Positions 23,882 through 32,679 of a stretch of DNA of 57,727 bases are shown here, piece by piece (the first letter of the stretch is position 1; the number at the start of each line of letters is the position of its first letter). A program made the translations under genes and the position numbers. The DNA is taken from positions 1 through 57,727 of the forward strand of contig JBBALJ010000009.1 of assembly GCA_040403075.1 (NCBI GenBank), written 5' to 3'. The notes under the pieces were generated by a model. It was not told the DNA's origin and ran no database searches. It was given only the letters and a program-made list of their open reading frames with translations. Origin of the DNA: RGVD01 sp040403075 (lineage in GTDB: Bacteria > Bacteroidota > Bacteroidia > UKL13-3).

Positions 23882-24238
23882 ATGAATGCAAACGAAAATA
23901 TGAAGACCATAACAACTAAGGATTTTGACAGAGTTGAAATAAGAGTTGGAACCATTATTTATATTCAAGACTTTTCCAAACCATATAGTTCTGCTTATAG
24001 GCTTTGGGTTGATTTTGGCCATGGAATTGGGATAAAAAATACCATAGCTAAAATCAATACCTTGTATAATAAAGAGAATTTAATAAGTAAACAGGTTATT
24101 GGGTTAGTTAATATTGAACCTAAGGAGATAGAACACTTAAACTCCGAATTTTTGCTGACAGGTTTAGGAAATGAGAATGGCGAGTTTGTTTTGGTGTCAC
24201 CAGAGCAGAAGGTTCCCAATGGGTCGAGATTGTTTTAA
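23882..24238 (+). CDS. csaA: tRNA-binding domain protein CsaA
   Basis: A small EMAP-II/OB-fold protein of 118 residues. It follows Bacillus CsaA closely: FDRVEIRVGTIIYIQDFSKP, RLWVDFGHGIGIKNTIAKI, then KQVIGLVNIEPKEIEHLNSE and SPEQKVPNGSRLF at the end. CsaA was described as a secretion-related chaperone and dimeric tRNA-binding protein; its exact role is unsettled. An in-frame ATG at 23900 (MKTITTKDFD) would give the usual 110-112 residues and may be the real start. It stands alone between the terminator at 23780-23810 and the oxidase operon. Confidence 0.9.
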   Translation: MNANENMKTITTKDFDRVEIRVGTIIYIQDFSKPYSSAYRLWVDFGHGIGIKNTIAKINTLYNKENLISKQVIGLVNIEPKEIEHLNSEFLLTGLGNENGEFVLVSPEQKVPNGSRLF

Positions 24239-24483
24239 AAACTAGAAAAACCTTCAATTAAATTTAGTTTTATTGCAATTTAGAATTTCATTTATGTTAA
24301 TTAGAATTTTTAATTTCTATTTTATTTGTAATCTGTCTCGATAATAAAGCTTGATTTTCAGAAAATTACTTTTGACTTGTACTGACTAATATTCAAAAGT
24401 AAAAAAAATGTTAAAAAACATATATCTACTAGTGTCATACATTATTATATTGCAGCGTTTTTTATAAAAAACCAATTGACACG
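24239..24483. other. Upstream region of the cytochrome oxidase operon
   Basis: 245 bases, strongly AT-rich, with no gene. It carries the inverted repeat at 24366-24402 and AT-rich DNA around 24410-24465 where the coxB promoter should lie. I cannot pick a confident promoter. Confidence 0.45.
24366..24402. promoter_or_regulatory. Ten-base inverted repeat upstream of coxB
   Basis: ttacttttga (24366-24375) and tcaaaagtaa (24393-24402) are perfect inverted copies separated by 17 bases, 82 bases before the coxB start. The TTGA...TCAA core recalls CRP/FNR-type sites, but the spacing is wider than usual. It could be a regulator site for oxygen-linked control, or a weak stem after csaA. Confidence 0.45.
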
Positions 24484-25755
24484 ATGATTTTAAAAAACCT
24501 ACTAAACAAAACATTTTTTGCGGCTGTATTGTTCATGTTTTCAGTGAATGTATTTGCCTTAACATCAAACAAAGCTTCCACTTCGGTTGCTAGTTCATCT
24601 TTCGAATTGAATTCATTGATGACAAAAATTAAAATGGAATTGCAAAATCCAGCTCAGGTAATTTTGGCGCAGGTTGCCCCTATGACAGCAGGTGCTGAAG
24701 CCCCAAGCTCTTCAGGTATCAATTGGTTACTAATAATAGTAGCTATTTTATTGGTAGCTGTAATTGGAGTAGTATTTGATATTCTTGAGAAAACGGCTCA
24801 AATACAAGGTAAAACGTTATTAAACTGGAGCAAAATCAATTCAATATTGCTAATGTTATTTTTAGTGGTAGGTTTAATTGCTACCGTTTGGGAGTTTTAT
24901 GCTCACGGTAAATTAACTTTGTTTGAACAAGGTGCAGCTTCTGAACACGGTGCTATTTATGACAATATGTTCATGATCACATTGGCTTTAACAGGTGTGG
25001 TGTTTATAATCACTCAAATATTATTATTTTGGTATAGCTATAAATACAAATACAATTCTAATAGAAAAGCTTTATATTATCCTGATAACCACAAGCTAGA
25101 ATATATTTGGACAATTGTTCCTGCTATTGTTCTTACTGTTTTGGTGGTGCGAGGTTTAATTACTTGGAATAAAATCATGTACCAAAAGGACGAAAAAGCC
25201 ATCAATGTTGAAATTTTCGGATATCAATTTGGATGGAATGTTAGATACGCTGGTACTGATAACAAATTAGGTTTTCACGATTTCAGAACGGTGGGTGTTA
25301 TCAATCCTTTAGGTGTTGATACTACTGATGAAAAAGCCTTTGATGATGTTGTTACAAATGAATTGCATTTACCTGTAGGTGTGCCTGTTCATTTTCATTT
25401 TAGAGCTAAAGATGTAATTCATGGTGCTTATTTCCCACATTTTAGAGCCCAGATGAATGTAGTTCCCGGTTTACCTACTCAATTGGAGTTCATACCAACA
25501 GTTACTACTGCTGATATGAGAGCAAAATTGAATCAACCGACCTTTGATTACGCACTTTTGTGTAATAAAATCTGTGGTTCAGCTCACTATAGAATGAAAA
25601 TGAAAATTGTTATTGAGAGCCAAGCTGAATATGAAAAATGGATGAATGAACAACCAGCTCTTGTTAATAAGGCCGCTGCTCCAAAAGTAGAAGAAGTAGC
25701 TACTCTTACTGCAGATACCAAGAAAGAGGATAAAAAAGAAGTAGCTTTAAATTAA
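24484..25755 (+). CDS. coxB: Cytochrome c oxidase subunit II
   Basis: 423 residues. It takes electrons from cytochrome c through the binuclear CuA centre. Signal peptide (about 1-25), a membrane helix near 76-98 (WLLIIVAILLVAVIGVVF), then the two standard subunit II helices (about 118-140 and 162-188). The CuA domain carries H313 (DVIHGAYFP) and C360, C364, H368, M371 in CNKICGSAHYRM. The position that is Glu in canonical C-x-E-x-x-C-type sites is Lys 362 here. No fused cytochrome c domain is present; the tail is Lys/Glu-rich. It leads a run of nine genes for oxidase structure and assembly. Genes for alternative complex III, often just upstream in this phylum, are absent here. Confidence 0.96.
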   Translation: MILKNLLNKTFFAAVLFMFSVNVFALTSNKASTSVASSSFELNSLMTKIKMELQNPAQVILAQVAPMTAGAEAPSSSGINWLLIIVAILLVAVIGVVFDILEKTAQIQGKTLLNWSKINSILLMLFLVVGLIATVWEFYAHGKLTLFEQGAASEHGAIYDNMFMITLALTGVVFIITQILLFWYSYKYKYNSNRKALYYPDNHKLEYIWTIVPAIVLTVLVVRGLITWNKIMYQKDEKAINVEIFGYQFGWNVRYAGTDNKLGFHDFRTVGVINPLGVDTTDEKAFDDVVTNELHLPVGVPVHFHFRAKDVIHGAYFPHFRAQMNVVPGLPTQLEFIPTVTTADMRAKLNQPTFDYALLCNKICGSAHYRMKMKIVIESQAEYEKWMNEQPALVNKAAAPKVEEVATLTADTKKEDKKEVALN

Positions 25756-25788
25756 TTCATTAATTAAAAAATTAAACAAAAGTATTAT

Positions 25789-27702
25789 ATGAGTAACACA
25801 CATGACAATCATGATGCAGTAGGACACCACGAGGAACATGCACATCATGAAGAGAATTTTGTAAGCAAATACATTTTCAGTATGGATCACAAGATGATTG
25901 CAAAACAGTTTTTAATAACTGGTATCATCATGGGAACTATCGGTATGTTAATGTCACTAGTTTTTCGTCTTCAACTTGCATACCCAGACACTAAATTTGC
26001 TTTTTTTGAGTCGATTTTAGGTCATTGGGGTAAGGATGGTAAATTGGATCCTAACTTTTACCTAGCTTTAATTACAATACATGGTACTATCATGGTATTC
26101 TATGTATTAACTGCTGGCTTAAGTGGAACTTTTTCTAATTTATTAATACCTCTTCAAGTTGGAGCAAGGGATATGGCATCGCCTTTTATGAATATGCTTT
26201 CATATTGGTTTTTCTTTATTTCATCTGTGGTGTTATTATGTTCATTGTTTGTAGAAGGTGGACCTGCATCTGCAGGTTGGACAGTTTACCCACCTTTATC
26301 AGCTTTGCCAAAGGCCATTCCAGGCTCAGGTGCGGGTATGACATTGTGGTTAGTAGCCATGGTATTGTTTATTGTTTCTGCCTTGTTAGGTGGTATCAAT
26401 TATATCACCACTGTTTTGAACATGCGTACTAAAGGAATGAAAATGACAAGAATGCCTTTAACTATCTGGGCTTTCTTAATCACAGCTGTTTTAGGTTTGT
26501 TGTCATTCCCTGTATTACTAGGTGGTTCATTATTATTAGTATTTGATAGAAGTTTTGGAACTTCTTTTTACCTAAACGAAATTGTGGCTGAATTAGCTGG
26601 TGGTATTGAAAGAACAGGTGGTTCTCCTGTATTATTCCAACATTTATTCTGGTTCTTAGGTCACCCAGAGGTTTATATCATTTTATTACCTGCCTTGGGT
26701 ATTACCTCAGAAGTAATTGCAACTAACTCTCGTAAACCAATCTTTGGCTACAGAGCGATGATTATTTCAATACTTGCTATTGCGTTCCTTTCATTTGTAG
26801 TTTGGGGTCACCATATGTTTATGACTGGTATGAATCCATTTCTTGGTTCAGTATTTATGTTAGGTACTTTGATTATTGCTGTACCTTCCGCAGTAAAAAC
26901 CTTTAACTATTTAGCAACCCTTTGGAAAGGCAATATCAAACTTACACCAGCCATGTTGTTTGCCATTGGCTTGGTTTCATTCTTTATCTCTGGTGGATTA
27001 ACAGGTATATACTTAGGTAATGCTGCTTTAGATATTAACTTGCATGATACCTACTTCGTAGTTGCTCACTTCCATTTAGTAATGGGTAGTGCTGCTATTT
27101 TTGGTATGATGAGTGGTATTTACCATTGGTATCCAAAAATGTTTGGAACCATGATGAGTAAATCATTAGGATATATTCACTTTTGGTTAACTTTTATCTC
27201 TGCTTATTGTGTATTTTTCCCAATGCACTTTATGGGATTAGCTGGTGTACCAAGAAGATATTATGCAAATACTGCCTACGATCAATTCAATGTTTTTATT
27301 GATATGAACCAATTTATCACCATTGCAGCTATATTAGGTGGTATTGCACAGTTGGTATTCTTGTTCAATTTCTTTTATAGTATTAGAAATGGAAAACGCT
27401 CACCTAAAAATCCTTGGGAATCAAATACATTGGAATGGACAGCTCCTGTAGAGCACCTACATGGCAATTGGCCTGGAGAAATTCCTCATGTGTATCGTTG
27501 GCCATATGATTACAGCAAACCGGGTGAAGAAAGCGATTTTATCCCTCAAAACATACCTGATGAGTCTCAAAATGGAGACCCTATGGTAGAGCCTAAAGCT
27601 CCTGCTGTTCCTCATCATACTGAAGCTCCTCCTATGCAATCGCAGGTTAAAGAGGTAGTAATGTTTGCTGGCTTGAGAAGGTTGTTTGGTTTTGCTGGAT
27701 AA
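25789..27702 (+). CDS. coxA: Cytochrome c oxidase subunit I (aa3 type, A1-like)
   Basis: Catalytic subunit of 637 residues with 12 or more membrane helices; reduces oxygen to water and pumps protons. Ligands are all visible: heme a His 98 (HGTIMVF) and His 429; heme a3 His 427 (VVAHFHLV); CuB His 292 in GHPEVY with the cross-linked Tyr 296, plus His 341 and His 342 (WGHHMF). Glu 294 in HPEVY marks the A1 subfamily with a D-channel. The His-rich N-terminus (HDNHDAVGHHEEHAHHEE) is unusual but common in Bacteroidota homologues as far as I recall. It follows coxB by 33 bases, and heme A synthase begins at its end. Confidence 0.98.
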   Translation: MSNTHDNHDAVGHHEEHAHHEENFVSKYIFSMDHKMIAKQFLITGIIMGTIGMLMSLVFRLQLAYPDTKFAFFESILGHWGKDGKLDPNFYLALITIHGTIMVFYVLTAGLSGTFSNLLIPLQVGARDMASPFMNMLSYWFFFISSVVLLCSLFVEGGPASAGWTVYPPLSALPKAIPGSGAGMTLWLVAMVLFIVSALLGGINYITTVLNMRTKGMKMTRMPLTIWAFLITAVLGLLSFPVLLGGSLLLVFDRSFGTSFYLNEIVAELAGGIERTGGSPVLFQHLFWFLGHPEVYIILLPALGITSEVIATNSRKPIFGYRAMIISILAIAFLSFVVWGHHMFMTGMNPFLGSVFMLGTLIIAVPSAVKTFNYLATLWKGNIKLTPAMLFAIGLVSFFISGGLTGIYLGNAALDINLHDTYFVVAHFHLVMGSAAIFGMMSGIYHWYPKMFGTMMSKSLGYIHFWLTFISAYCVFFPMHFMGLAGVPRRYYANTAYDQFNVFIDMNQFITIAAILGGIAQLVFLFNFFYSIRNGKRSPKNPWESNTLEWTAPVEHLHGNWPGEIPHVYRWPYDYSKPGEESDFIPQNIPDESQNGDPMVEPKAPAVPHHTEAPPMQSQVKEVVMFAGLRRLFGFAG

Positions 27703-27706
27703 TCAA

Positions 27707-28669
27707 TTGTTAGAAGAAAAAAAATATGAGAGGCGGTTTCGAAAATTTGGTATAGCTACCATAACCGCAGTGTTCTTTTTAATTTTTGTCGGAGGACTGG
27801 TAAGAAGTACTGGTAGTGGAATGGGCTGTCCTGATTGGCCAAAATGTTTTGGACAATATGTTCCGCCCACAGACATCAGTCAATTACCAAGTGATTATAA
27901 AACACAATTCGCTGTTAATGGAAGAGAGATAGCTGATTTTGACACCTTCAAAACTTGGACAGAATATGTCAATCGTTTAATAGGTGTTGTCATAGGTATT
28001 TTAATTTTTTTAACAATCATTTTTGCCTATCCTTATCTTAAAACCCAAAACAAAAAGATATTTTGGTTAAGTTTCTTAGCCTTTATATTGGTAGGTTTTG
28101 AAGGTTGGATTGGATCAAAGGTTGTGTCAACTGATTTAGCTGTAAGTTTGATAAGCATTCACATGCTGTTAGCTTTGGCAATAGTAGGATTGTTAATTTA
28201 TACTATTACAAGTTCTCAAAGTTTTGTGATTGAACAAATACAACAAAACAAATGGATTAAACCCCTTTTGGTTTTTACTATTATTACTTCGATTGTGCAA
28301 ACTATTAGTGGAACTCAAGTGAGAGAAATGGTTGATGAGGTAGCTAAGAGAATTGACAACAGATTTCTATGGATAGAAGAATTGGGGAATATTTTTAAAT
28401 TTCACAGAAGTTGGTCCATTTTAAACTTGCTTGTATCAATTGTGTTAATGGCACAATATAAATGGGCCTTCGACAGAAATTCGTTAATATACAGATCAGG
28501 TTTAGCATTGATTCTGTTAATGGCTGTTCAGGCATTTACAGGAAAAATACTTAGTCTTTTTGGTTTTCCGGGTTACTTACAAAGTGTTCATTTAACACTT
28601 GGTAGCCTAACAGCAGGCTTACAGATGTTTATTTTCATCCTTGCATTTTATAAAACTAAAAAAATATAG
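27707..28669 (+). CDS. ctaA: Heme A synthase (COX15/CtaA family)
   Basis: Oxidises heme O to heme A for the oxidase, in the membrane. About 320 residues with eight hydrophobic helices. Family marks: LVRSTGSGMGCPDWPKCFG near the N-terminus, the EYVNRLIG segment with its conserved Glu and a nearby His later (SIHMLLA), and VHLTLGSL near the end. No ATG is available. I chose TTG 27707, five bases past the coxA stop; TTG 27686 would overlap coxA by 17 bases. Either way the start is non-standard, suggesting coupling to coxA. Confidence 0.93.
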   Translation: MLEEKKYERRFRKFGIATITAVFFLIFVGGLVRSTGSGMGCPDWPKCFGQYVPPTDISQLPSDYKTQFAVNGREIADFDTFKTWTEYVNRLIGVVIGILIFLTIIFAYPYLKTQNKKIFWLSFLAFILVGFEGWIGSKVVSTDLAVSLISIHMLLALAIVGLLIYTITSSQSFVIEQIQQNKWIKPLLVFTIITSIVQTISGTQVREMVDEVAKRIDNRFLWIEELGNIFKFHRSWSILNLLVSIVLMAQYKWAFDRNSLIYRSGLALILLMAVQAFTGKILSLFGFPGYLQSVHLTLGSLTAGLQMFIFILAFYKTKKI

Positions 28670-28729
28670 TTTAACAATTATCTATTAGTTTAGATGGTTT
28701 TTAAACAAAACAAACAATAACAAAACAGA

Positions 28730-29632
28730 GTGAAAGATACATTAGAAATAAACTTAGTAAAGTCAGAATCGATAAGTGCAAAGTTGAAAGACTACTTGTT
28801 ACTGGTTAAGTTAAGACTTAGCCTGTTAGTTGTTTTTTCTTCAGTAGTTACTTATTTGACTGCTGCTATGGGTCATTCCATCAATTGGTTTGAGTTATCC
28901 ATGTTAGCGTTAGGTGGTTTTTTTGTTACGGGCTCGGCAAATGGAATCAATCAAATTATTGAAAAAGATTTTGATAAGTTAATGCATAGAACTGCCAATC
29001 GACCCTTGGCTACCAATAGAATTTCCATTATGGAAGCAACAGTATTTTGTACCCTATTGGGTTTAATTGGTGTGGCCTTAATTGGTTTTTATTTAAACAA
29101 AACAAGTAGTTTGCTAGCATTAGCTTCATTGTTATCATATGCTTTTATTTATACCCCACTGAAAAGAGTTTCTCCAATTTCTGTATTGGTTGGTGCATTC
29201 CCCGGAGCTGTGCCTGCTATGTTGGGTTGGGTTGCTTTCACTGGTGCTATTGGAATTGAAGCTCTAGTGTTTTTTGGAATTCAATTTTTCTGGCAATTCC
29301 CTCATTTTTGGAGTGTGGCTTGGTTGCTTGATGATGATTATAAGCGTGCTGGTTTTAAAATGCTTCCATCTACACCAGGTCGTGATAAAGGGACTGCATT
29401 GCAAACATTGGCATTTACATTGGTATTAATACCTTTCGGTATGTTGCCTGCCTATTTAGGATTTGCAGGCTTAATTTCTACTGGCATTGCAGTTGTGGGT
29501 GGCATATGGATGAGCTACAATGCTTATTTGTTGTTTAAGTCTTGTGATATAGCATCTGCAAAGAGACTAATGTTTTCGGCATTTATTTATTTGCCTGTGG
29601 TGCAATTGGCTTTTTGGTTGGATAAAATTTAA
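28730..29632 (+). CDS. cyoE: Heme O synthase (protoheme IX farnesyltransferase)
   Basis: UbiA-family prenyltransferase of 300 residues that adds farnesyl to heme b, the step before CtaA. The Asp-rich motif is NGINQIIEKDFDKLMHRTAN, followed by RPLATNRIS. The second conserved region is around LLDDDYKRAGFKMLP. About eight helices are predicted. The start codon is GTG at 28730, 60 bases after ctaA. Also called ctaB in oxidase operons. Confidence 0.96.
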   Translation: MKDTLEINLVKSESISAKLKDYLLLVKLRLSLLVVFSSVVTYLTAAMGHSINWFELSMLALGGFFVTGSANGINQIIEKDFDKLMHRTANRPLATNRISIMEATVFCTLLGLIGVALIGFYLNKTSSLLALASLLSYAFIYTPLKRVSPISVLVGAFPGAVPAMLGWVAFTGAIGIEALVFFGIQFFWQFPHFWSVAWLLDDDYKRAGFKMLPSTPGRDKGTALQTLAFTLVLIPFGMLPAYLGFAGLISTGIAVVGGIWMSYNAYLLFKSCDIASAKRLMFSAFIYLPVVQLAFWLDKI

Positions 29633-29637
29633 AGATT

Positions 29638-30228
29638 ATGAAAGCAGAAATGATTAATGAATTAAGCAAAATGGACGAACGCGAAAATGATTTTATCAAT
29701 CCGAAGAAATTTGGTTTGTGGTTGATTATTGTTGCAAGTGTTATGCTTTTTGCCGCTTTCACAAGCGCTTATATCGTTAGAAGAGGAGAAGGAAATTGGG
29801 AGTTATTTGATTTACCTGCTGTTTTTGCCTATAATTTGATAACAATAATATTAAGCAGTATTTTTATGCAAATGGCTTTTGTTTCTGCAAGAAAGGATGA
29901 GATTAGTAAAACAAAATTAACTTTACTATTAACTATGGTTTTGGGAGTGGTGTTTTGCTTCTTGCAATACCAAGGCTGGAAGGATTTGGTTAGAAATAGT
30001 GTTTATTTGGTTGGCAATCCATCCGGTTCATTTATTTATGTGATTTCAGGCGTTCACATGTTGCATATGATAGGTGGATTGGTATTTGTAGGCATCATGT
30101 TATTACAAACATTTAGATATAAAGTTCATAAAAAGAGTATGTTATATTTAAGTATGTGCACTACCTATTGGCATTTCATAGGTATTTTGTGGGCATATTT
30201 ATTTATTTTCTTTAAAATGTACAGATAG
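29638..30228 (+). CDS. Cytochrome c oxidase subunit III-like protein (short form)
   Basis: 196 residues with five helices, the short prokaryotic subunit III pattern: WLIIVASVMLFAAFTSAYIV, ISGVHMLHMIGGLVFVGI, and TYWHFIGILWAYLFIFF with the conserved WHF. It is the first of two subunit III genes in a row and begins five bases after cyoE. Pairs of subunit III paralogues are usual in Bacteroidota oxidase loci; whether both enter the same complex is unknown. Confidence 0.93.
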   Translation: MKAEMINELSKMDERENDFINPKKFGLWLIIVASVMLFAAFTSAYIVRRGEGNWELFDLPAVFAYNLITIILSSIFMQMAFVSARKDEISKTKLTLLLTMVLGVVFCFLQYQGWKDLVRNSVYLVGNPSGSFIYVISGVHMLHMIGGLVFVGIMLLQTFRYKVHKKSMLYLSMCTTYWHFIGILWAYLFIFFKMYR

Positions 30229-30267
30229 AATTATATAATTGAAACATTAATAAAACAGAATATAAAA

Positions 30268-31023
30268 ATGGCAAACACTACTACACTAAAAGCCGAAAAG
30301 AAATTTACTTGGGGCGGAGGAAAATCTCCATTCTCTGTAAGTTATGGTAAACTAATGATGTGGATTTTTTTACTTTCAGATGCGTTTTCATTCTCATCTT
30401 TGTTAGTTACCTATGGCTTTATTAGATTTACTTTCCCTGCTTCAGGGGCTAATGAAATAGTTAAACCTTTGTCTCATACTGCTGAAAATTTTGTTGAAGC
30501 AATGAGAGAGGCACATTTATTTTCACCAGATCATTGGCCTTTACCTGAGTTGGTATTTAATCATTTTCCTTTTTTACATGGTTTGCATTTACCCTTATTC
30601 TTTGTTAGTTTAATGACTTTTGTGCTTATCTTTAGTTCGGTTACCATGGTGTTGGCTGTTGAAGCTGGACATAGAAATGCTAAAAAAGAAGTTGCATTTT
30701 ATATGTTACTAACCATATTTGGTGGTATTGCTTTTTTAAGTTGCCAAGCTTGGGAATGGACACAATTTATTACTGAAGGAGCCTCTCTGCATGGTAATCC
30801 TTTTGGACCTACAGCATTTGCAGCTTTATTCTTTATTGTGACTGGCTTTCATGGTTTCCACGTTCTCTCAGGCGTGGTGCTTAATTTTATTATTTACGTA
30901 AATGTTTTAGATGGTACCTACGAAAAACGCGGACACTATGAGATGGTTGAAAAAGTGGGTTTATATTGGCATTTTGTTGATTTAGTTTGGGTGTTTGTAT
31001 TTACATTCTTCTATTTGATATAA
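30268..31023 (+). CDS. Cytochrome c oxidase subunit III
   Basis: 251 residues. Hydrophobic helices include LMMWIFLLSDAFSFSSLLVT, SLMTFVLIFSSVTMVLAVEA and the C-terminal VGLYWHFVDLVWVFVFTFFY, which carries the conserved WHFVD.VW motif. The GFHGFHVLSGVVLN segment is also typical. A loop of about 60 residues after the first helix (SHTAENFVEAMREAHLFSPD) is longer than in the partner gene. It stabilises subunit I and supports proton uptake in this family. Likely symbol ctaE. Confidence 0.95.
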   Translation: MANTTTLKAEKKFTWGGGKSPFSVSYGKLMMWIFLLSDAFSFSSLLVTYGFIRFTFPASGANEIVKPLSHTAENFVEAMREAHLFSPDHWPLPELVFNHFPFLHGLHLPLFFVSLMTFVLIFSSVTMVLAVEAGHRNAKKEVAFYMLLTIFGGIAFLSCQAWEWTQFITEGASLHGNPFGPTAFAALFFIVTGFHGFHVLSGVVLNFIIYVNVLDGTYEKRGHYEMVEKVGLYWHFVDLVWVFVFTFFYLI

Positions 31024-31062
31024 TTTTTAGCAATTACACATAAACTTATTCTAATTAATAAC

Positions 31063-31386
31063 ATGGAACATACAGAACATTTAGAGCATACCGAGTCTCC
31101 AGCTGATATTAAAAAGCAAATTTGGAGAACATTTTGGATTTTATCATTTCTTACAGTTGTCGATATTGTATTGTATTTTGCATTACTCTCATATCATTCA
31201 ATGTGGAAAAACACATTATTTATTCTTTTAGGCGTTGTTAAAGCGTTTTACATAGTTGCTGTTTTCATGCATATGAAATTTGAGCGTAAGGCTTTAGCTG
31301 GAATTATTATACTTCCTTTTATGTTAGTATTAGTTCTTATTTGGCTTGTGCTTATTGAAGGTGGTTATACTTTTGATTTGAGATAA
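31063..31386 (+). CDS. Cytochrome c oxidase subunit IV
   Basis: 107-residue membrane protein of the prokaryotic COX4 / CtaF type: a short His/Glu-rich N-terminus (MEHTEHLEHTESPADIKK), then three helices including FYIVAVFMHMKFE, a segment conserved in the family. It follows subunit III by 39 bases and precedes the SCO gene. Confidence 0.92.
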   Translation: MEHTEHLEHTESPADIKKQIWRTFWILSFLTVVDIVLYFALLSYHSMWKNTLFILLGVVKAFYIVAVFMHMKFERKALAGIIILPFMLVLVLIWLVLIEGGYTFDLR

Positions 31387-31392
31387 ATTCTA

Positions 31393-32040
31393 TTGAAAAA
31401 ATCATTCTACATAGCAGCGGGGGTCATTATAATCCCCGTTTTAGTTTACTTTTTCCTGAAAGCTGGAAATACAAATTTTAAACGACTTCCATATTTGGGT
31501 GAACGAATTGCCCCTGACGGAATCAACCAAAAGGATACAATATATTACTCTGTTCCTGATTTTGAGGTTACAGATCAAAGAGGTAAGAAATTAAACCTTG
31601 CAAGTTTTCAAAACAAAATATTCGTAGCTAATTTCTTCTTTGCCTCTTGTCAAGAAGTTTGCCCAGCCATGAATAAAAAATTGGCTGTGGTTTACGATAA
31701 ATTTAAAGAGTTTTCTGAAATCGAGTTTGTTTCATTTACAGTTGATCCTGAAAACGATAGTACTTCATTATTAGCAGAATATGCTAAAAAATATAAGGCA
31801 GACCCACAGATTTGGCATTTTGTTAATACCAATATGGATGCTACTAGCAAAATAGGACAAGGATTTTTATTGCCCATTTCTAAGGAAGACAAAACAATTG
31901 ACCACAGTCAGCAGTTAATATTGGTTGATAAAGAAAAACATATTAGGGGCGTGTACAATAGTTTCGATGAAGAGGATATGAAACGCCTAAATGATGAATT
32001 AAAAGTATTATTATATGAGTACCACCAACCTGGAAAATAA
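31393..32040 (+). CDS. SCO1/SenC/PrrC-type copper chaperone
   Basis: 215 residues. One N-terminal anchor (SFYIAAGVIIIPVLVYFFL) and a periplasmic thioredoxin-fold domain. The copper site is complete: C86-x3-C90-P (CQEVCP) and His 171 (IDHSQQ). SCO proteins deliver copper to, or reduce, the CuA site of subunit II. The start is TTG at 31393, six bases after subunit IV. The last 26 bases overlap the DUF420 gene. Confidence 0.95.
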   Translation: MKKSFYIAAGVIIIPVLVYFFLKAGNTNFKRLPYLGERIAPDGINQKDTIYYSVPDFEVTDQRGKKLNLASFQNKIFVANFFFASCQEVCPAMNKKLAVVYDKFKEFSEIEFVSFTVDPENDSTSLLAEYAKKYKADPQIWHFVNTNMDATSKIGQGFLLPISKEDKTIDHSQQLILVDKEKHIRGVYNSFDEEDMKRLNDELKVLLYEYHQPGK

Positions 32041-32611
32041 GGACAAATTTGTTCTTAGGTCTGTTATTGTCTTGTCTATATTTGTATTTGTAACTGTAGT
32101 TGTTCTTAACAAACAGATTTTACCAAAACCTAATTCTATCCCTTCATGGACCTATATATTACCCATGATAAATGCCATTATTAATGGTACTTGTAGTATT
32201 CTTTTAATATCCTCTTTATATTTCATTAAAAGAAATAAAATAGAGATTCATAAGCAAATCAATTTAACTGCCTTTGTGCTTTCTAGCTTGTTTTTGGTAT
32301 GTTATATCTTGTACCATTGGTTATCTAAAGAAACCGTTTATGGCGATATCGACCACAATGGTACCTTGAGTGAATCTGAAACATTGGCTGTTGCTTCATC
32401 CAAGTCTATTTACTATTTCATCCTTATATCGCATATTGTATTAGCTGCTATAGTGCTTCCATTGGTTTTATTATCATTTTATAGAGGTCTGCAACTTGAG
32501 GTTGATAAACATAGGAAATTAGTACGTTATTCTTTTCCTATATGGCTATATGTAACCGTTACTGGAGTGGTGGTTTATTTCATGATTAGTCCATACTACC
32601 CAATATTGTAA
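32015..32611 (+). CDS. DUF420 family membrane protein with an EF-hand loop
   Basis: 198 residues with five or six helices. DUF420 (YozB/CtaM-like) proteins sit in oxidase operons and take part in assembly of heme-copper oxidases in Bacillus relatives. Conserved His residues in helices fit the family (EIHKQINLTA, ILYHWLSKE, ILISHIVLAA). Residues 111-122 read DIDHNGTLSESE, a complete 12-residue EF-hand calcium loop with ligands at 1, 3, 5, 7, 9 and 12. That loop lies between two helices, probably on the periplasmic side. The start overlaps SCO1 by 26 bases in another frame. Last gene of the oxidase run. Confidence 0.88.
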   Translation: MSTTNLENKDKFVLRSVIVLSIFVFVTVVVLNKQILPKPNSIPSWTYILPMINAIINGTCSILLISSLYFIKRNKIEIHKQINLTAFVLSSLFLVCYILYHWLSKETVYGDIDHNGTLSESETLAVASSKSIYYFILISHIVLAAIVLPLVLLSFYRGLQLEVDKHRKLVRYSFPIWLYVTVTGVVVYFMISPYYPIL

Positions 32612-32660
32612 TTAACTTTTCGTAATCATTTATTGGTAACAATTTTGCTTTCGGCTTTTG

Positions 32661-32668
32661 TATATTTG
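32661..32668 (+). promoter_or_regulatory. -7 box for the BrkB-family gene
   Basis: TATATTTG exactly fits TAnnTTTG. Transcription would begin a few bases before the ATG at 32680, giving a very short leader. No TTTG is found at 19 bases, though TTG triplets lie at other spacings. Confidence 0.4.
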
Positions 32669-32679
32669 CATGTTACTTC

